A stretch of 64,000 nt of DNA from NCBI GenBank assembly GCA_029204225.1, contig CM055102.1, positions 11,109,245-11,173,244 on the forward strand, written 5' to 3'. Position 1 is the stretch's first letter; the number at the start of each line of letters is the position of its first letter. The position numbers were made by a program, and so were the translations under genes. This DNA is from Diphasiastrum complanatum. Taxonomy: Eukaryota; Streptophyta; Lycopodiopsida; Lycopodiales; Lycopodiaceae. Positions 1-12,069 of the stretch are shown piece by piece. A model generated the notes under the pieces. It was not told the DNA's origin. It searched no databases and saw only the letters and a program-made list of their open reading frames with translations.

Positions 1-1
1 T

Positions 2-849
2 TCCATAGCATAGCAAAGAACACGCGATACTCATGGGTACGTTAAACAATCAAGACATAGTTAGAGAGGTGATGGACATCATTGCTAATTGGAAGAAGAG
101 AATAGCATTGTCGGAAGAGGATGAAGATTGGAGAGAATGAGACAATGGGCCCATAATTTTCATGGCCCCAAGAGAAAATACGACGAGTGATAGCTAGGAG
201 ATAGATAGATGATGAAGAGGGAGCTACACGAAGGGGGGGGGGGGGGGGGGGGTTCGTTGGTCTATTGACATGGAATTTAGATGAAGATGAGAGTTTGAAT
301 TAGGGTGAATGTTTTGCTTATCATGACATGGAATTTAGATGAAAATGAGAGTTTAAGTTAGGGCAAATGTTTAATGGGACATATGGATATATGATTGTGG
401 GTGGTCAGGTGATGGCTCACGGCTATTATTTAGTAATGAGCAACGAAGACATAGATAATAGCTAATCATGTGAATGAGAACAATGAGTGTAAAAGATTGA
501 CAGCATGAAAAACATCTTTCAAAAACAAGGATAAAAAGACTGAAAGAGACGATTCATGGTACGTAGCAACGCATCAATGAGAAACATTTCTTGCATGAAG
601 TTTAAAGCGTTTGAATGAGTGAAGTAGGAGTGCCTACAATAGTGTAGGGATTATTGCAAGAAAGTGAATAAGCTTTGTTGGTCTATTGACAAGGTAGTGA
701 TCCTAGCTTGACATGAGTGAAATATTAAATTTTAGAAGGTAACGTTTTGTATAGACATAAGTTTAGTAGATTGGATGAATACAAAGCTTAGCAATATTTG
801 ACCTCACCAATCTCTTTGTCTAAAAGGAAACTCATTTGTAGTTTGAGGT
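2..849 (+). repeat. Left arm of a long inverted repeat
   Basis: This stretch is the reverse complement of 13410-14251, with high identity throughout. Shared landmarks include the outer end CCATAGCATAGCAAAGAACA, a homopolymer run at the same place (poly-G 233-252 here, poly-C 13991-14018 there), a repeated GACATGGAATTTAGATGA motif, and the inner end GTTTGAGGT. This arm carries about 22 extra bases near 795-816. The window starts at the outer edge, so the repeat may extend further left. It could be the terminal inverted repeat of a DNA transposon or simply an inverted pair of a dispersed repeat. Confidence 0.85.
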
Positions 850-2123
850 TTAATTCCCTTTTGAGCTTTTGACTCCAATCGGCCCAAATACCACCTTAAC
901 TCCCTTTTCATATGCTCTTTGAACAACCTATCTCTTCGTGGATTCTACTTTTTGTAAATTTACAAAAGTCAAGCCTCCCCTCTCTATGGAGACTATTTTG
1001 CTACATGACAACTCTTCGATGGAAGCTAATAAATCCCTCCTTGGTTTGCCATGCAAGGCTTCTTTTGCTTTAAGAACCATGGAACACAAAATAAATAAAA
1101 AATCAATGACGAAAGCTCTTTGTTCTTAATATCATAGAATATGCTCATGCACCCTTTATTGCCTTGGCTAGAATTATAATATGCAATGCCTTCTCTACAT
1201 GATGTATCCAATCTTCCAAAATCTTTGGCGTACGATGTGCATATACATTGGCTAGCTTTTGCTACTATATGAACTTAACCAATTGAAGTTGATCACCTTG
1301 AGATTGTTACAAGTGTTTTTTGGATGTTCTTGGTATGAACATTGTATATTTTGTTCATTAAACGCTGGTCTCGTGCTCTTTTGCAAAAAGAACATGTGTG
1401 CGTGTGTACGCGCACGCGCACGCACGCACACCCCCCCCCCCCCCCCCCCCCCTTCCCTCTTTCATTGCTTGCCTATTTCAAGAGTTGTGGTTGGAGAGTA
1501 TCCTCCAAGATATTGACACAACGTGTTAAAGCTATGTTAGCTTGACATGTAAGAGCCCCTACGTTCCCTTTGGACCAATGGCAACTCGTCATTCTAAATT
1601 AGGGACTATGAAGTTCCACACTCTAAAATCACACTTAGCTAGTTGAAAGGTGAGAGCTCAAGCTCAATCTTAAATTGCAACGGCCATATGTTGCCTTTGG
1701 ACCAATGCAACCATCCATTTCCAATAATAAACCTTGATGCTCCTCCCCCCAATGTAGAATGAGCCTTATGTATTTTTCAACTTAGATTCTTGTAAATGTT
1801 ATGGATGCTTCTAGCAATAGTTAGCTACCTTGCATGATGTCTCTTTCAAGACTAACAAATAATATTGGAAAAATTCTATTCACAATGCCTTGAGAGCAAA
1901 GTTATGCAACAGAAAGTTAAATATTGTTATTGTTGACACTAAGTCAATGGACAATCTATGAGATAGAGAGGTGGTCATTTGATTAACACATCTGCACACA
2001 CATTAGAAGATTTCTTTCACGTGACCCTAAAAAATAAAACAAGTCACGTGGTAATGTATTTAATTGGACCCATTAATGTGCCTTTAGAATCACTAACTAG
2101 GAGATCTATGAAAGCAACTAGAA
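850..2123. other. Unassigned DNA inside the inverted repeat
   Basis: No gene is recognised here. Short open frames at 938-1129 (+) and 1026-1211 (-) resemble no family I know. The only clear structure is a purine/pyrimidine and poly-C microsatellite near 1404-1452. If the inverted repeats belong to a DNA transposon, a decayed transposase might lie here, but no catalytic motif is visible. Confidence 0.4.
1404..1452. repeat. CG/CA dinucleotide plus poly-C tract
   Basis: An alternating GTGTACGCGCACGCGCACGC stretch runs directly into about 22 C residues. Open frames crossing it encode poly-Pro and are artefacts of low complexity. Confidence 0.9.
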
Positions 2124-2128
2124 AGGTG

Positions 2129-2766
2129 TGTCAGAAATTGTGAACTCCTGCAACTTTGTCGCGAAGCAAATACCTGCCCCGAAGCGAAGCGAAGCAAAGC
2201 GAAGGGCGAACATACCCCAAAGACCGAAAGAAAAGTATTCGAGATTCGGGCCGACGACCAGGTGATGAAACACACGACAAAGACACGAAACAAAAGAGAA
2301 CAATTCGCGCTGCCAACTGGCACCCCTCGACAAGCGTGGTGTATTGTACTTCACGCTTAGCTAAAATAGACAACGACAACATAGAATAGCTAACTAGTTG
2401 ATTAGCATTAACTTGTCTTGTAATTCTTTGATAAACTATCTTGTAAACTCCACACAGTGGAGATAAATACGTATTTCTAATTAACACAAAACATAGAGGA
2501 CGAGAGAGGAAGATAGAGTGTAGAGCTGTGCATAAAAGTCTGCCAACGAGCAGAACACAGCAACTTAGGTGGGGGTAAGGCCGCCAACGAGCGAGACATT
2601 GAACGACTCACCAAAAAACAAAAAACAGAAAACACAAATTGTTCTCTTCTCCACCTCTTCTTTGTAGTATCGTCTTCTCGTTTGATTTTATCATGATCTG
2701 TGGTCTGTAGTCGCTTGCTTAGGTTCTTGGAAAAACAAAAAGAGAAAATACGACAATATGGCTACA
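2129..2766 (+). repeat. 5' LTR of copia-A
   Basis: About 638 bp, starting TGTCAGAAATTG. It aligns to the 3' LTR through to a shared GCTACA end. It carries only a short (GAAGC)n tract near 2178-2206, where the 3' LTR carries a longer one. The first gag ATG (2758) lies within the last bases of the LTR. Confidence 0.85.
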
Positions 2767-3769
2767 ACGATCCACACAAGAATGGCAATCAGTCTTGATG
2801 GCGAAAACTACAAAGCATGGAAACTCAAAATCAAAACACTTTTGAAGGGTGAAGGCATCTGGTCGGTGACCGGACTCACAAAGGTGCAGCCTCCAGAGGG
2901 AGACCCGAGGAGAGCTAAGTGGATCAGAAGAGATGAACGTGCAATGGCGATCATCGTTTTGTCCATTAATGAAAAAATACTCATGCAGATTGAAGACTGT
3001 GAGAGCAGCCATGAAGCATGAGAAAGACTAAAGCAGAACACAAAGGGAAAGAAGAAAAACAAACCCGGACTCAAATTCGACAAGGTGAATACAAAGTCTT
3101 CGAGCAGAGGCAACGACAACCAACAAAGATCCTCTTGCGATCACTGTCACAAGCCGGGACACGCAGCCAACAAATGTTGGTTTAACCCGACAATACCTTG
3201 CATGCACTGCAAGAAGGGACATTCTGCATACAACTGCAGATTCAACCCGAAAAGAAAAACAAGGCTGACAAGGCGAATGTTGCAGAGTCATCAAAGGATG
3301 CAGACAAAAGCGATGAGGCCTTCACGATATTCGATGAAGCCTCGACAAGCTACACTGAGCATGATTGTGATGTAGTCATTGATTCAGGAGCAACCTCACA
3401 CATCACATACAACAAAAGAATCTTGATCAACTACAGAGAACTCGAAAACAACAAGCAGTGATTTTAGGCGATGGGAGTCGACACAATGTCAAGGGCGTCG
3501 GAACTCTACAACTACGAACATTGTCAGGACAAGCAGAGCTGCAAAGAGCACTCTACCTACCCTCATTAAGAAATGACCTACTATTAGTTTCCAAGATGGC
3601 AGATCTTGGAACTCGAGTTCTATTCGATGGCAATGTATGTCGGATGATCGAGAAAACAACAAACAAGTTGCTGACAGTTGGATGCAGAGAAGACAATCTC
3701 TACCAAGCCAAGATAGTCAGCAATTCTGATAGCATACTAAATGCATCAGAAAACAAAAATCAACTCTAG
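2758..3769 (+). pseudogene. copia-A gag and protease (broken)
   Basis: The first frame (2758-3021) is a copia GAG N-terminus, with SLDGENYKAWKLKIKTLL and a W/G-rich continuation, and ends at a stop. The next segment (3085-3290) has zinc-knuckle-like cysteine patterns, CDHCHKPGHAANKC and CMHCKKGHSAYNC. The following frame holds the aspartic protease site DVVIDSGATSHITY near 3373-3414. At 3458-3769 the sequence continues toward the GAG-pre-integrase region. Each step needs a frame change or stop readthrough, so no functional product is expected. The downstream integrase and RT pieces belong to the same ancestral polyprotein. Confidence 0.85.
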
Positions 3770-4846
3770 CACAAAAGAATGTATCATCTGAACATGAGGA
3801 GCCTCTACGACAGGAGCAAGGAGAACATGGTCACAGTCTGAAAATATCCAAACCCGATACTGAGTTCTGTGAAGCCTGTCAAAAAGGGAAACAACATCGG
3901 AATCCATTCGTGCACGAGGAAAAAAGAGCTAGAAAAATTCTAGAGCTCGTCCACTCAGATGTCTGTGGACCGATGAAAGTTGATTCGCTCTCAAGATCGA
4001 GGTATTTCCTGGCGTTCATTGATGACTACAGCCGGATGACAACAATCTATTACTTGAAGAAAAAATCTGAAGCGTTTGACTCTTTCAAGAAGTTCGTGGC
4101 ATTCACAGAAGGACACACCTCGAAGAAGATTCAGATCATCAGGTCTGATAATGGAGGTGAGTACAAGAGCATAGAATTTTCAAGATTATGTCAAGAACAA
4201 AGAATAGAACATCAATTTGCTCCTGCATACACACCCGAATATAATGGTGTCGTGGAAAGAAGAAACAAGACACTAGTCGAAGGAGCCAAATGCATGATGG
4301 CACAGGCTCGATTGCCAAGTCAATTTTGGGCTGAGGCAATAGCTGCAGCGGTACACCTGCAAAATAGATCAACAACGATAGCCCTGGAAAACAAAACACC
4401 ATACGAAATGTGGACAAGTAGAAAGCCTTATCTGTCATACGTGCGTGTATTCGGATGTGCAACATACAAGCACATAGCAAAGGAACAAAGAAACAAGCTC
4501 GACGAAAAGTCAGAGCAGACAATCATGGTGGGATACTCGAATGGATTACAAGTCTACAGACTCTACAACCCAACCACGAAGAAAGTCGTGTCGAGTAGAG
4601 ATGTGAAGTTTGACGAGTCCACATTCCCTAGATTGAAGGACGAAAAGGGACATGAGATCTTTACACTACTGCCGATTCAAGAGGGAGATCAAGGGCAAAC
4701 ATCAAATCATTCGAGCAGCGACGATCGAACCCAGAAGGTCGACAAGACAAAGAAGACCTCCAGAATAATACACTGACAACCTTCAATGGAGCGAAGAAAC
4801 AGATTTCAAATATTGTAGCTTCACTAAAGAGCCAGCAACATATCAA
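3770..4846 (+). pseudogene. copia-A integrase (partly open)
   Basis: A GAG-pre-integrase remnant (MYHLNMRSLY, near 3779-3810) precedes an open frame, 3910-4776, covering the rve integrase core. The catalytic D,D,E residues can be placed in HSDVCGPM, RSDNGGEY and NGVVERRNK, followed by FGCATYKHI and the copia-type C-terminal region. The frame stops at 4774-4776 and the RT begins in another frame. This is the best-preserved segment of the element, but alone it is not a complete polyprotein. Confidence 0.88.
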
Positions 4847-4864
4847 GAAGCTATCTAGAGTCCA

Positions 4865-6360
4865 GAAGGTGAATTCTGGAGGTAGACAATGTCAGAAGAA
4901 ATCGAATCAATGAGGCAAAACAAGGCACTGCCCAAAAATAAAAAGATCGTCAACTATAAATGGGTCTACAAAAAAAAAATTAAGTCAGATGGCACTGTCG
5001 GACGATACAAAGCAAGGCTTGTCACAAAAGGCTACACACAAAGGTACGGCGTCGATTACTTCGATACGTATTCACCAATGGTGAAAATGACAAGCATTCG
5101 ACTGCTCCTTGCATACGCAACTCAATACAATCTGGAAATTCACCATATTGATGTAAAGACATCCTTTCTCCACGAAGATCTAGAAGAAGAAATCTTCATG
5201 AAACAGCCTGAATGATTCAAAGACCCCGACAATCGACAATATGTTTGTCGTTTGCAACGATGCATTTATGGTCTGAAGCAGGCATCACGATCTTGGTATA
5301 AGAAGATCGATGGTCTTTTGAAGTGTCTAGATTACATTCCTATACAACCAGACTATAATGTCTATATAAAGGAAGTAGGAAGAAATTTTGTGATTCTAAC
5401 TATATTTGTAGATGACTCCCTAATGATAGGAAATTCCTTGATGCTAATCAAAAAAACGAAGAGTCAAATTTTCAAAAGTTATGAAATCACTGATCTAGGA
5501 GAAGCAACAAAATGCCTTGGACTGGAAATCAAAAGAAATCGAATCAGAAGATAAATGCATCTGAACCAGTCAGAGTACGCCAGAACCGAATGATGGACTG
5601 CAAAGAAAAAGCCACACCAATGATAGATGGAGCCAGACTAACGAAACATGATTGCCCGAATACAAATGAGGAGAGACAGAAAATGAAAGGTATACTCTAC
5701 CAAAACATGATCGGTAGTCTAATGTACCTCACAATCTATACCAGACCTGATTTGGCATTCTTTGTCTATGCTTTAAGCCAATTCTCTTCGAATCCTGGCA
5801 TGGCACATTGGCAAATTCTTTTATATTTGAAGGATACACAAAACATGAGATTAACCTACAAAGCAGACGAAGGCAAAGGATTCAAGCTGCAACACTACAG
5901 TGATGCAAGTTGGGCAAGCTGCAAAGACGACAACAAGTCGGTGACAGGAGGATGTTCGATTGTGTGCAGAGCAGCAATCAGCTGGACATGCAAGAAGCAA
6001 ACATTGGTGGCTCAATCCTCACGCGAAGTTGAATATGTCACAGCTTCAAAGATGGCGAACGAGGTAGTGTGGTTGCAGATGATGCTAGAAGCAATTGGCA
6101 TACCACAAAGAGAACCATGCATGATGATGATGGTTTCTCAAAGTGCCATATATCTGTTCCAGGATCATGTTTTCCATTCAAAGACAAAACATAAACCTCT
6201 GAAGTACCATCATGTTCGAGACTTGATCTCGAAAGGAGAGCTCAAGGTTCAATACATAAAATCTGAAGCCATAATTGCATATTTGCTCACGAAGCCGCTT
6301 GACAAACCACTCTCTACAAGACAAAGAAAAGCAATTGGATTAAATGTACAAAGTTGCAAG
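4865..6360 (+). pseudogene. copia-A reverse transcriptase and RNase H (broken)
   Basis: RT starts with NYKWVYKKKIKSDG and KARLVTKGYTQRYGVDY (4889 on) and stops at 5213-5215 after MKQPE. It resumes with QRCIYGLKQASRSWY (5252 on), and the catalytic box reads FVDDSLMIG. RNase H follows with QHYSDASWASCKDDNKS and a divergent SSREVEYVTAS where SSTEAEY is usual. The end motif YLLTKPLDKP lies near 6280-6308. At least two stops or frame changes separate the parts. The 5512 frame runs on into the 3' LTR because the GAAGC repeats lack stops. Confidence 0.87.
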
Positions 6361-6373
6361 GTTCAAGAGGGAG

Positions 6374-7050
6374 TGTCAAAAATTGTGAACTCCTGCACCT
6401 TTGTCGCGAAGCGAAGCGAAACGAAACGAAGGGTAAACATACCTCGAAGCGAAGCGAAGCGAAGCGAAGCGAAGCGAAGCGAAGGGCGAACATACCCTGA
6501 AGACCAAAAGAAAAGTATTCGAGATTCGGCCAGACGACCAGATGACAAAACACACTCGACGAAGACACGAAACGAAAGAGAACAATTCACGCTACCAACT
6601 GGCAGCTCGACGAGCGTGGTGTATTATACTTCACGCTTAGCTGAAATAGACAACGATAACAGAGAATAACTGACTAGCTGATTAGCATTAATTTGTCTTG
6701 TGATTCTCTGATAAACTATCTTGTAAACTCCACACAGTGGAGATAAATACGTATTTTTGATTAACACAAAAGATAGAGGACGAGAGAGGAAGATAGAGTG
6801 TAGAGTTGTGCATGAAAATCTGCCAACGAGCAGAACACAACGACCGAGGTGAGGGTCAGACCGCCAACGAGTGAGACACTGACCGACTCACCCAAAAACA
6901 AAATACAAAAAACACAAATTGTTTTCTTCACCTCTTCTTTGTTGTGTCATCTTCTCGATTGATTCTATCATGATCTGTAATATGTAGTCGCTTGCTTAGG
7001 TTCCTGGAAAAACAAAAACAGAAACAACAAAAAGCCCAAATTCCGCTACA
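6374..7050 (+). repeat. 3' LTR of copia-A with expanded GAAGC repeat
   Basis: About 677 bp, TGTCAAAAATTG to CCGCTACA, followed directly by the AGGTG duplication. A (CGAAG)n pentanucleotide tract occupies about 6409-6484, with an interruption. The same site in the 5' LTR is much shorter, which explains most of the length difference between the two LTRs. Confidence 0.93.
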
Positions 7051-7055
7051 AGGTG

Positions 7056-9390
7056 TGTCATGATGATGCACATCCAAATTCTATCATGTACAACGTATAC
7101 ACAATGACAGAATCTTTGTAACTAGCTGCATGTAATGAAAGTCTTCAAGAGCATAATCTCATGTAAACCAGGCACTCCAGCTACAAGTAAATATATCATT
7201 TAACTTTGAACTAGTTGAGGTTTTTATTGGGTGAAAGACATGTACAAGTGCAATTACTTTCAAGGATTTAACCGTTGACAACGTCATGCTTTTTATGGAA
7301 AATTGGCCTTGGCACACCAATCGCATGTAGACTTGTCACTTAACTTTCGAGTGGTCAAAGCATGATGAGGTGACAAACACATGCACCTGTGCTTACCTTT
7401 CACATAATAACCGTAGCCATAAGCTAACAAAGGTCTTTTTTCATGTGTTTAGTCCACATGATGGTTTCAAAACGCTCTAGCATTCTACAAGTTGTTGGCC
7501 CAACTATACCCATTTGCCAATCAATGATGCTCAAGCACATGTGAGGACTTTATTAGCCTATGCAATATATTTGTCACATCAAAAAATGGATGAAATTGTG
7601 CGCAAGTCAAGAGACTCTAGGAGGATCCATAATATTACATGTAAACCTCATTATTCATCCCACATTTGATTTGATTACTATTTAGATCATATGAAATTGA
7701 CATCAATTTGAGACACGAGTATTCGAAAACTTGTCTATCAATACCTTCAATGATACAAACATGAGGGGATTAGAAAATCTTATTGCAAGTCATTGACTAG
7801 CCTTTCTCTTAAAACCAGTTTTTAAGCATCGACAAGTGAGATGATTTGAAGCCTGACCTCCCACCCTTCTTTCGTACTTGAAAGATATTTAATGGAGTTG
7901 TGCAAGCTTTTGGGCGCAATTGAATTGTTGATCGTCCAAAGAAAATAGACCAATGGCATGGCATACATCCAAATAGATCAATCAACTTGCAACACTCCGT
8001 TTTAACACATACCACCCAAGTATGGATGCTACATTGACCATCAACTTGTCAAGGCTTACAAAGTGGGTGACAAAAAGGCCAGGCAAATGCACCCTAGTTT
8101 TCATAACAATTCTAGTCTTCATCAGATCTATAAAGACAATTTCTATTTGTCAAGAGTTTCAAAACAATTTAAGAATTGCCTTGAATGAAAACTAAAAAGA
8201 CATCAGTTCACAGGCTTTACACTATGCTTATATATACCTGATTATGCTGACACACAAATACTCCATAAATTATCCAAAGGAATGCTTGCATGGAATGTGG
8301 ATGATTGGGATCCTCAGAGCATATGAGAAAGCTTTAATCATTGAATCATAATTAGCATGGTGTTGCTCATCATAGGAAATCAACTAATCGAACTAACGTA
8401 GACAAACTCAGTAATACTGGAAGATCTTAAACTGATGAAAAGATCATACAGATGTTCCACCATTCAGTCACACAAAATGTCAACTAGCATAACCTGTAGG
8501 TCGGAATATTTAAACTTATTCCTTTGAAAACAATTAAACCGCTCTGCTTACTAGAATATCTCTTGGTACATTATGGCACAGCAAGATTAATCAAAAGAAC
8601 CTTGGAACGTGAAGCTCAGAAAAAAATCTGCCTCCAACAAAACGCAGCAATCTATTTCAATCAAGTAACAATCTTCTACAATACTAAAACCTGCTCAGGA
8701 TAATAAAACCCTATCCCTGGCCCTAAGGCCTCAAAGTGAGCTGGTTTATACTGATTCATCAGTGCAGATTTTTTGAGTATTGAAACAATAGTAATCGAAT
8801 AACATTACCCCATTCATGAAAACAATCTAAAAACAAAGAAAGAGAGTATTTGAGGCCCACACGCAGTGAAATATCCAAAATACTTACAATAACACCAAGT
8901 AACTGGTCTTTTCTCACAACTTGCATTCAAAATAACACACAAGCAGATCTATCACTTTAAGAATATAAATATGTGGTTCTAGCATGACAGATTGAATAAA
9001 ATCTCGAAAAAAGGTTAAACCGCAGAAGTGATGAGTATCAAAGCCAAAACTCTTGACATGATAAAAATTTCCGGCATCAAAATGCTGCACAAGGAACTGA
9101 TTACTGAAAGGTGCCAGATCGATTCCAAACAAAGTGCGGAAAAGCAACGAGAACAGGAGCGCATAGATGCCGCCATAGCTAAGAACTCAAAAACCTCCGA
9201 TTAGGTCTTATATGATCGACCAGAAATAATGTACCGTTCACTTCATTCTCAGTTAAGCACACAGCAGGGGAGCACATGACTTTTGTGCTATTTGCGATCA
9301 GCCAACAAGTAACGATCAATTGGCGGAGTAGACGAAGTATTTATGAGAGAATACTATTGAAGAAAACGGCCGCCAACAATATATATGCCC
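7056..9390. other. Unassigned AT-rich DNA
   Basis: No gene, LTR pair or known domain is recognised. Reverse-strand open frames at 7809-8015 and 8914-9147 are short and resemble no family I know. Because the AGGTG duplication joins 2128 to 7051, this stretch was continuous with 850-2128 before copia-A inserted. Confidence 0.5.
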
Positions 9391-9395
9391 TTTCA

Positions 9396-9428
9396 ACATT
9401 TAGGGTTTAGGGTTTAAGGTTTAGAGTT
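9396..9428 (+). repeat. Short telomere-like TTTAGGG tract
   Basis: The sequence reads ATTTAGGGTTTAGGGTTTAA and then a degenerate GGTTTAGAGTTT. It is about four units of the plant telomere repeat, two exact and two altered. Too short to be a telomere; it may be a relic of repair or a promoter-type telo-box. Confidence 0.7.
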
Positions 9429-9654
9429 TGCTTTTGATATGCATAATGCAAACAAAAATAGCCTTTGCTTTCCTCGTCCATTGTTTGCATTGTTTGCATC
9501 GATTAAAAATAGCTTGTGCTTTTGGCTCATGCAAAGAATACATGACATGATAGTCATTTTTTTAAAATGGCAACAAATGCATGTTACTTTAGTCCTGAAC
9601 TAAGGATTCTACCTTACAAATCAGGACCACCACCACATAATATCCTTTAACATT

Positions 9655-11285
9655 GACTTTTTTTCAAACTCCATTGACCGAACTCGTCACATAGCTTAGC
9701 CATGTAGTTGGACATCTCATTAGTATTCGCTGCCATCATCAGTTCGGAGTGCCTTCACTTTCGTAGACGTTTGTGTCTCAGCCATGGCCTTGAATCTCTT
9801 GAAGCATTCAAAGGTTTCTGATTTCTGCTTGATGAACATGACTGTAGACCATCTAGAATAATCATCTATGATTGTTTCGATGGAATGTGATTTGGGAAAC
9901 TTGCTTCTAGAGTGTTTGGCATACACGCATGATTTACAAAAGAAAGATTTCCTATATAATGAAGAAGGGAAATACAAACCATCAACTAAGTTATTACAAC
10001 GCATATAGGAAAGTGATCTTGTATTCAGGTGTCCAAATCGAGTATGCCACAAAATAGCATTATCATTTACATTTTTATGAGAGATGCTAGCTAATGCAAC
10101 TGAATTAGAGAGTATGTAAAGATTTTTTACTCTAGTGTATGTAGTCAGAGTAGTATCTTCCTCGAATATTGTACTCTGCTCAGATGAGAAAGTAACAGTG
10201 TAGCCCTCATCGGTTATCTTAGAAACTGATAACAGGTTCTTTGATAGCTGAGAAACGTGAAGGACGTTGGGAACACAAATAGAAAGATCGTTGTTGAATG
10301 TGATCTTGATTGTTCCTTAGCCTTCCACGCGTATGGTGCTTGAATCGTCAAAGTAGATGAATTGATCTCTGCTGTAAGCTGCATACTCGGTAAACCATTC
10401 CTTCCGAGAGGTCATGTGTTGGGTAGCGCCGCTGGCCAGGTACCAACTATCACAGTCTTCGTTGTTGTTGTTGTAAGCCATAACAAATGTGTATCTTGCT
10501 CCTTGAATTCCGCCATGTTGGAGGAGTCGGGCTGTTGCTGCTGTTGTTACTTCTTTGTCTCGTTGTAGATGCGGATCCGACACTCCTTGATGTCATGATT
10601 GGCTCTCTTGCAATATATGCAGAAGAGCTTCTTGCGCGATCCACCATATTCACCTTGAGTATGAGGCTTCTGTTGTTACTACTGCACTTGATTCTTGCCC
10701 TTGGAGTAGTCTTTCTTCTTGGTGTATAGAGCCATGGATTTGTCTTTGATAGACAGGCTGCTAGTCTTTCTTTGCATTTCTTCTTGAAGTACATGACCGA
10801 TCACCTTTTGAAGAGTGAGGTCGGGTTGTGTGGAGATCATCACCACAAAGTGTTCATACGACTTTGGAAGAGAAAAAAACAAGGTCATGACGACATCATC
10901 ATCTTGAATGGAACATCCTACAACTGATAACTGATCCAATAAAGACTTGAAGCTGTTGATGTGAGAAGTGATGGCAGTAGAATCAGACATGCTAAGATTA
11001 AAGAACTTCCTTCTAGGATGTAATCTAGTGGTTACGTCATGAGTCTCATAGAGATTTGATAACAAATTTAATGCATCCTTAGAGGTTTTGCATGTGGTAA
11101 CGTGGGATATTTGGGAGTCGGCTAGATTGAGTGTGATACATACTAAGGCCTTCTGATCTTTGATCCTCCATGCCTTTGCTTAATCACCATCTTTTGATTT
11201 TAGGTCAGAACCTTCTACTACATCCCAAAGATCTCGGCCCTCCAGTGTTCGAGTTTATTGGTCACGCCTAGATTTTATTCCACGT
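9655..11285 (-). pseudogene. Truncated copia gag-protease-integrase, reverse strand
   Basis: Read on the reverse strand from 11285 down, the sequence begins with a GAG segment (RDLWDVVEGSDLKSKDG, then NLYETHDVTTRLHPRRKFF). A lysine-rich region follows, then the protease site in altered form (SWYLASGATQHMT, where DSGA is usual). Next come the GAG-pre-integrase motif WHTRFGHLNTRSLSYM and an integrase core fragment (IIDDYSRWSTVMF, LRTDDGSEY, then NEMSNYMAKLCDEFG). It ends near 9655, before RT. Stops and frame changes are frequent. The N-terminal end abuts the copia LTR that starts at 11293. Confidence 0.85.
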
Positions 11286-11292
11286 CGAGGCC

Positions 11293-11854
11293 TGTTGGTG
11301 ACTAGTAAGCTTGAGAGGACCCATACACTCTAATTGAGACATATGGAGTAGTGCATGTACATGTGACTGATATAGGCATGAGGTATGCATGTAGAGCTGT
11401 GACCTATTTATAGTTGACCTACATGGGAAATGCATGTGCTCATGCATAGGATCCTACTCTCTATATATTGAGGTAGTGATTATTTCGTCAACGACTTGGT
11501 CTAGGTTACCTAATGAGCTCTTCTCCTCTTGCTGTCACATTGGCATGGCTTAGGGGCTAGATCCAGGGGGATTCTCCAGGAGGGATCTAGATTTGGTTGG
11601 GTGGTTTTGCTCCATAGTCTCTCTTGTGTTTTCCTATCCTCATCTTAGGGGATTGTCCCTAGTGGTCTTTACAGTATGAACTAATTTTTAAGATCCCATT
11701 GGGCAACTAGAACTCTTTAAGCTGTGGTTATACTTAGCATAAGCTCTCTATCAGATTGTTTTTGCATCTAGCAGCTGATTACAATGGGAGAGCTGTTCCG
11801 CAATATTCCTGCTCTCTTCTCCGTTCGCGTTCGTCTATCTCCCTTGCCCCATCA
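11293..11854 (+). repeat. 5' LTR of a second, truncated copia element
   Basis: Candidate LTR from TGTTGGTGACTAG to CCCCATCA. It is placed by the tRNA-iMet-type primer site directly downstream and by TG...CA ends. No partner LTR is found in the window, so the element is truncated on its 3' side. The left limit is inferred from the TG start and the end of copia-like sequence on the reverse strand. Confidence 0.65.
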
Positions 11855-11857
11855 GAT

Positions 11858-11869
11858 TGGTATCAGAGC
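11858..11869 (+). other. Primer binding site (tRNA-iMet type)
   Basis: TGGTATCAGAGC, the usual plant retrotransposon site complementary to the initiator tRNA-Met 3' end, three bases after the LTR end. Confidence 0.85.
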
Positions 11870-11922
11870 ATAGCTTATACAAACCGAGAGATTAAGTGTG
11901 TTCTATTAGCATTATTGTTAGC

Positions 11923-12060
11923 ATGTCTCATATAGGTAACTCTTCGTCATCATCCAACGAGGTTAGAGTCATTGACAAGTTCAATGGTTCTAACTTCTAC
12001 ATCTGGAAGTTAAAACTCTAGATGATGTTGATAGTCTACCATATTAGGACTATTCTAGGT
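11923..12060 (+). pseudogene. GAG N-terminal fragment of the truncated copia element
   Basis: The ATG at 11923 opens a frame with a Ser-rich start and then VIDKFNGSNFYIWKLKL, the typical copia GAG opening. A stop follows KL, and recognisable homology ends near 12060. The sequence then changes to gypsy-like debris, so the rest of gag-pol has been lost or replaced. Confidence 0.75.
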
Positions 12061-12069
12061 TCTTAACCG

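Larger units (their letters stand above)
2129..7050 (+). mobile_element. Degenerate Ty1/copia retrotransposon (copia-A)
   Basis: Two LTRs (2129-2766 and 6374-7050) flank a decayed gag-pol region in the copia order gag, protease, integrase, RT, RNase H. The element is bounded by the 5-base target duplication AGGTG (2124-2128 and 7051-7055), so its ends are secure. The LTRs start TGTC and end in CTACA. A purine tract, CAAGAGGGAG (6364-6373), precedes the 3' LTR. Several stops and frameshifts make it non-autonomous. No TGGTATCAGAGC primer site follows the 5' LTR. Confidence 0.93.

Noticed and set aside
2093-2487. Overlapping reverse-strand frames in the copia-A LTR, also at 6314-6590
   Set aside because: Produced by the GAAGC repeat, which lacks stops; they recur in both LTRs.
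4139-4522. 127-codon reverse-strand frame
   Set aside because: Shadow of the copia-A integrase frame on the opposite strand.
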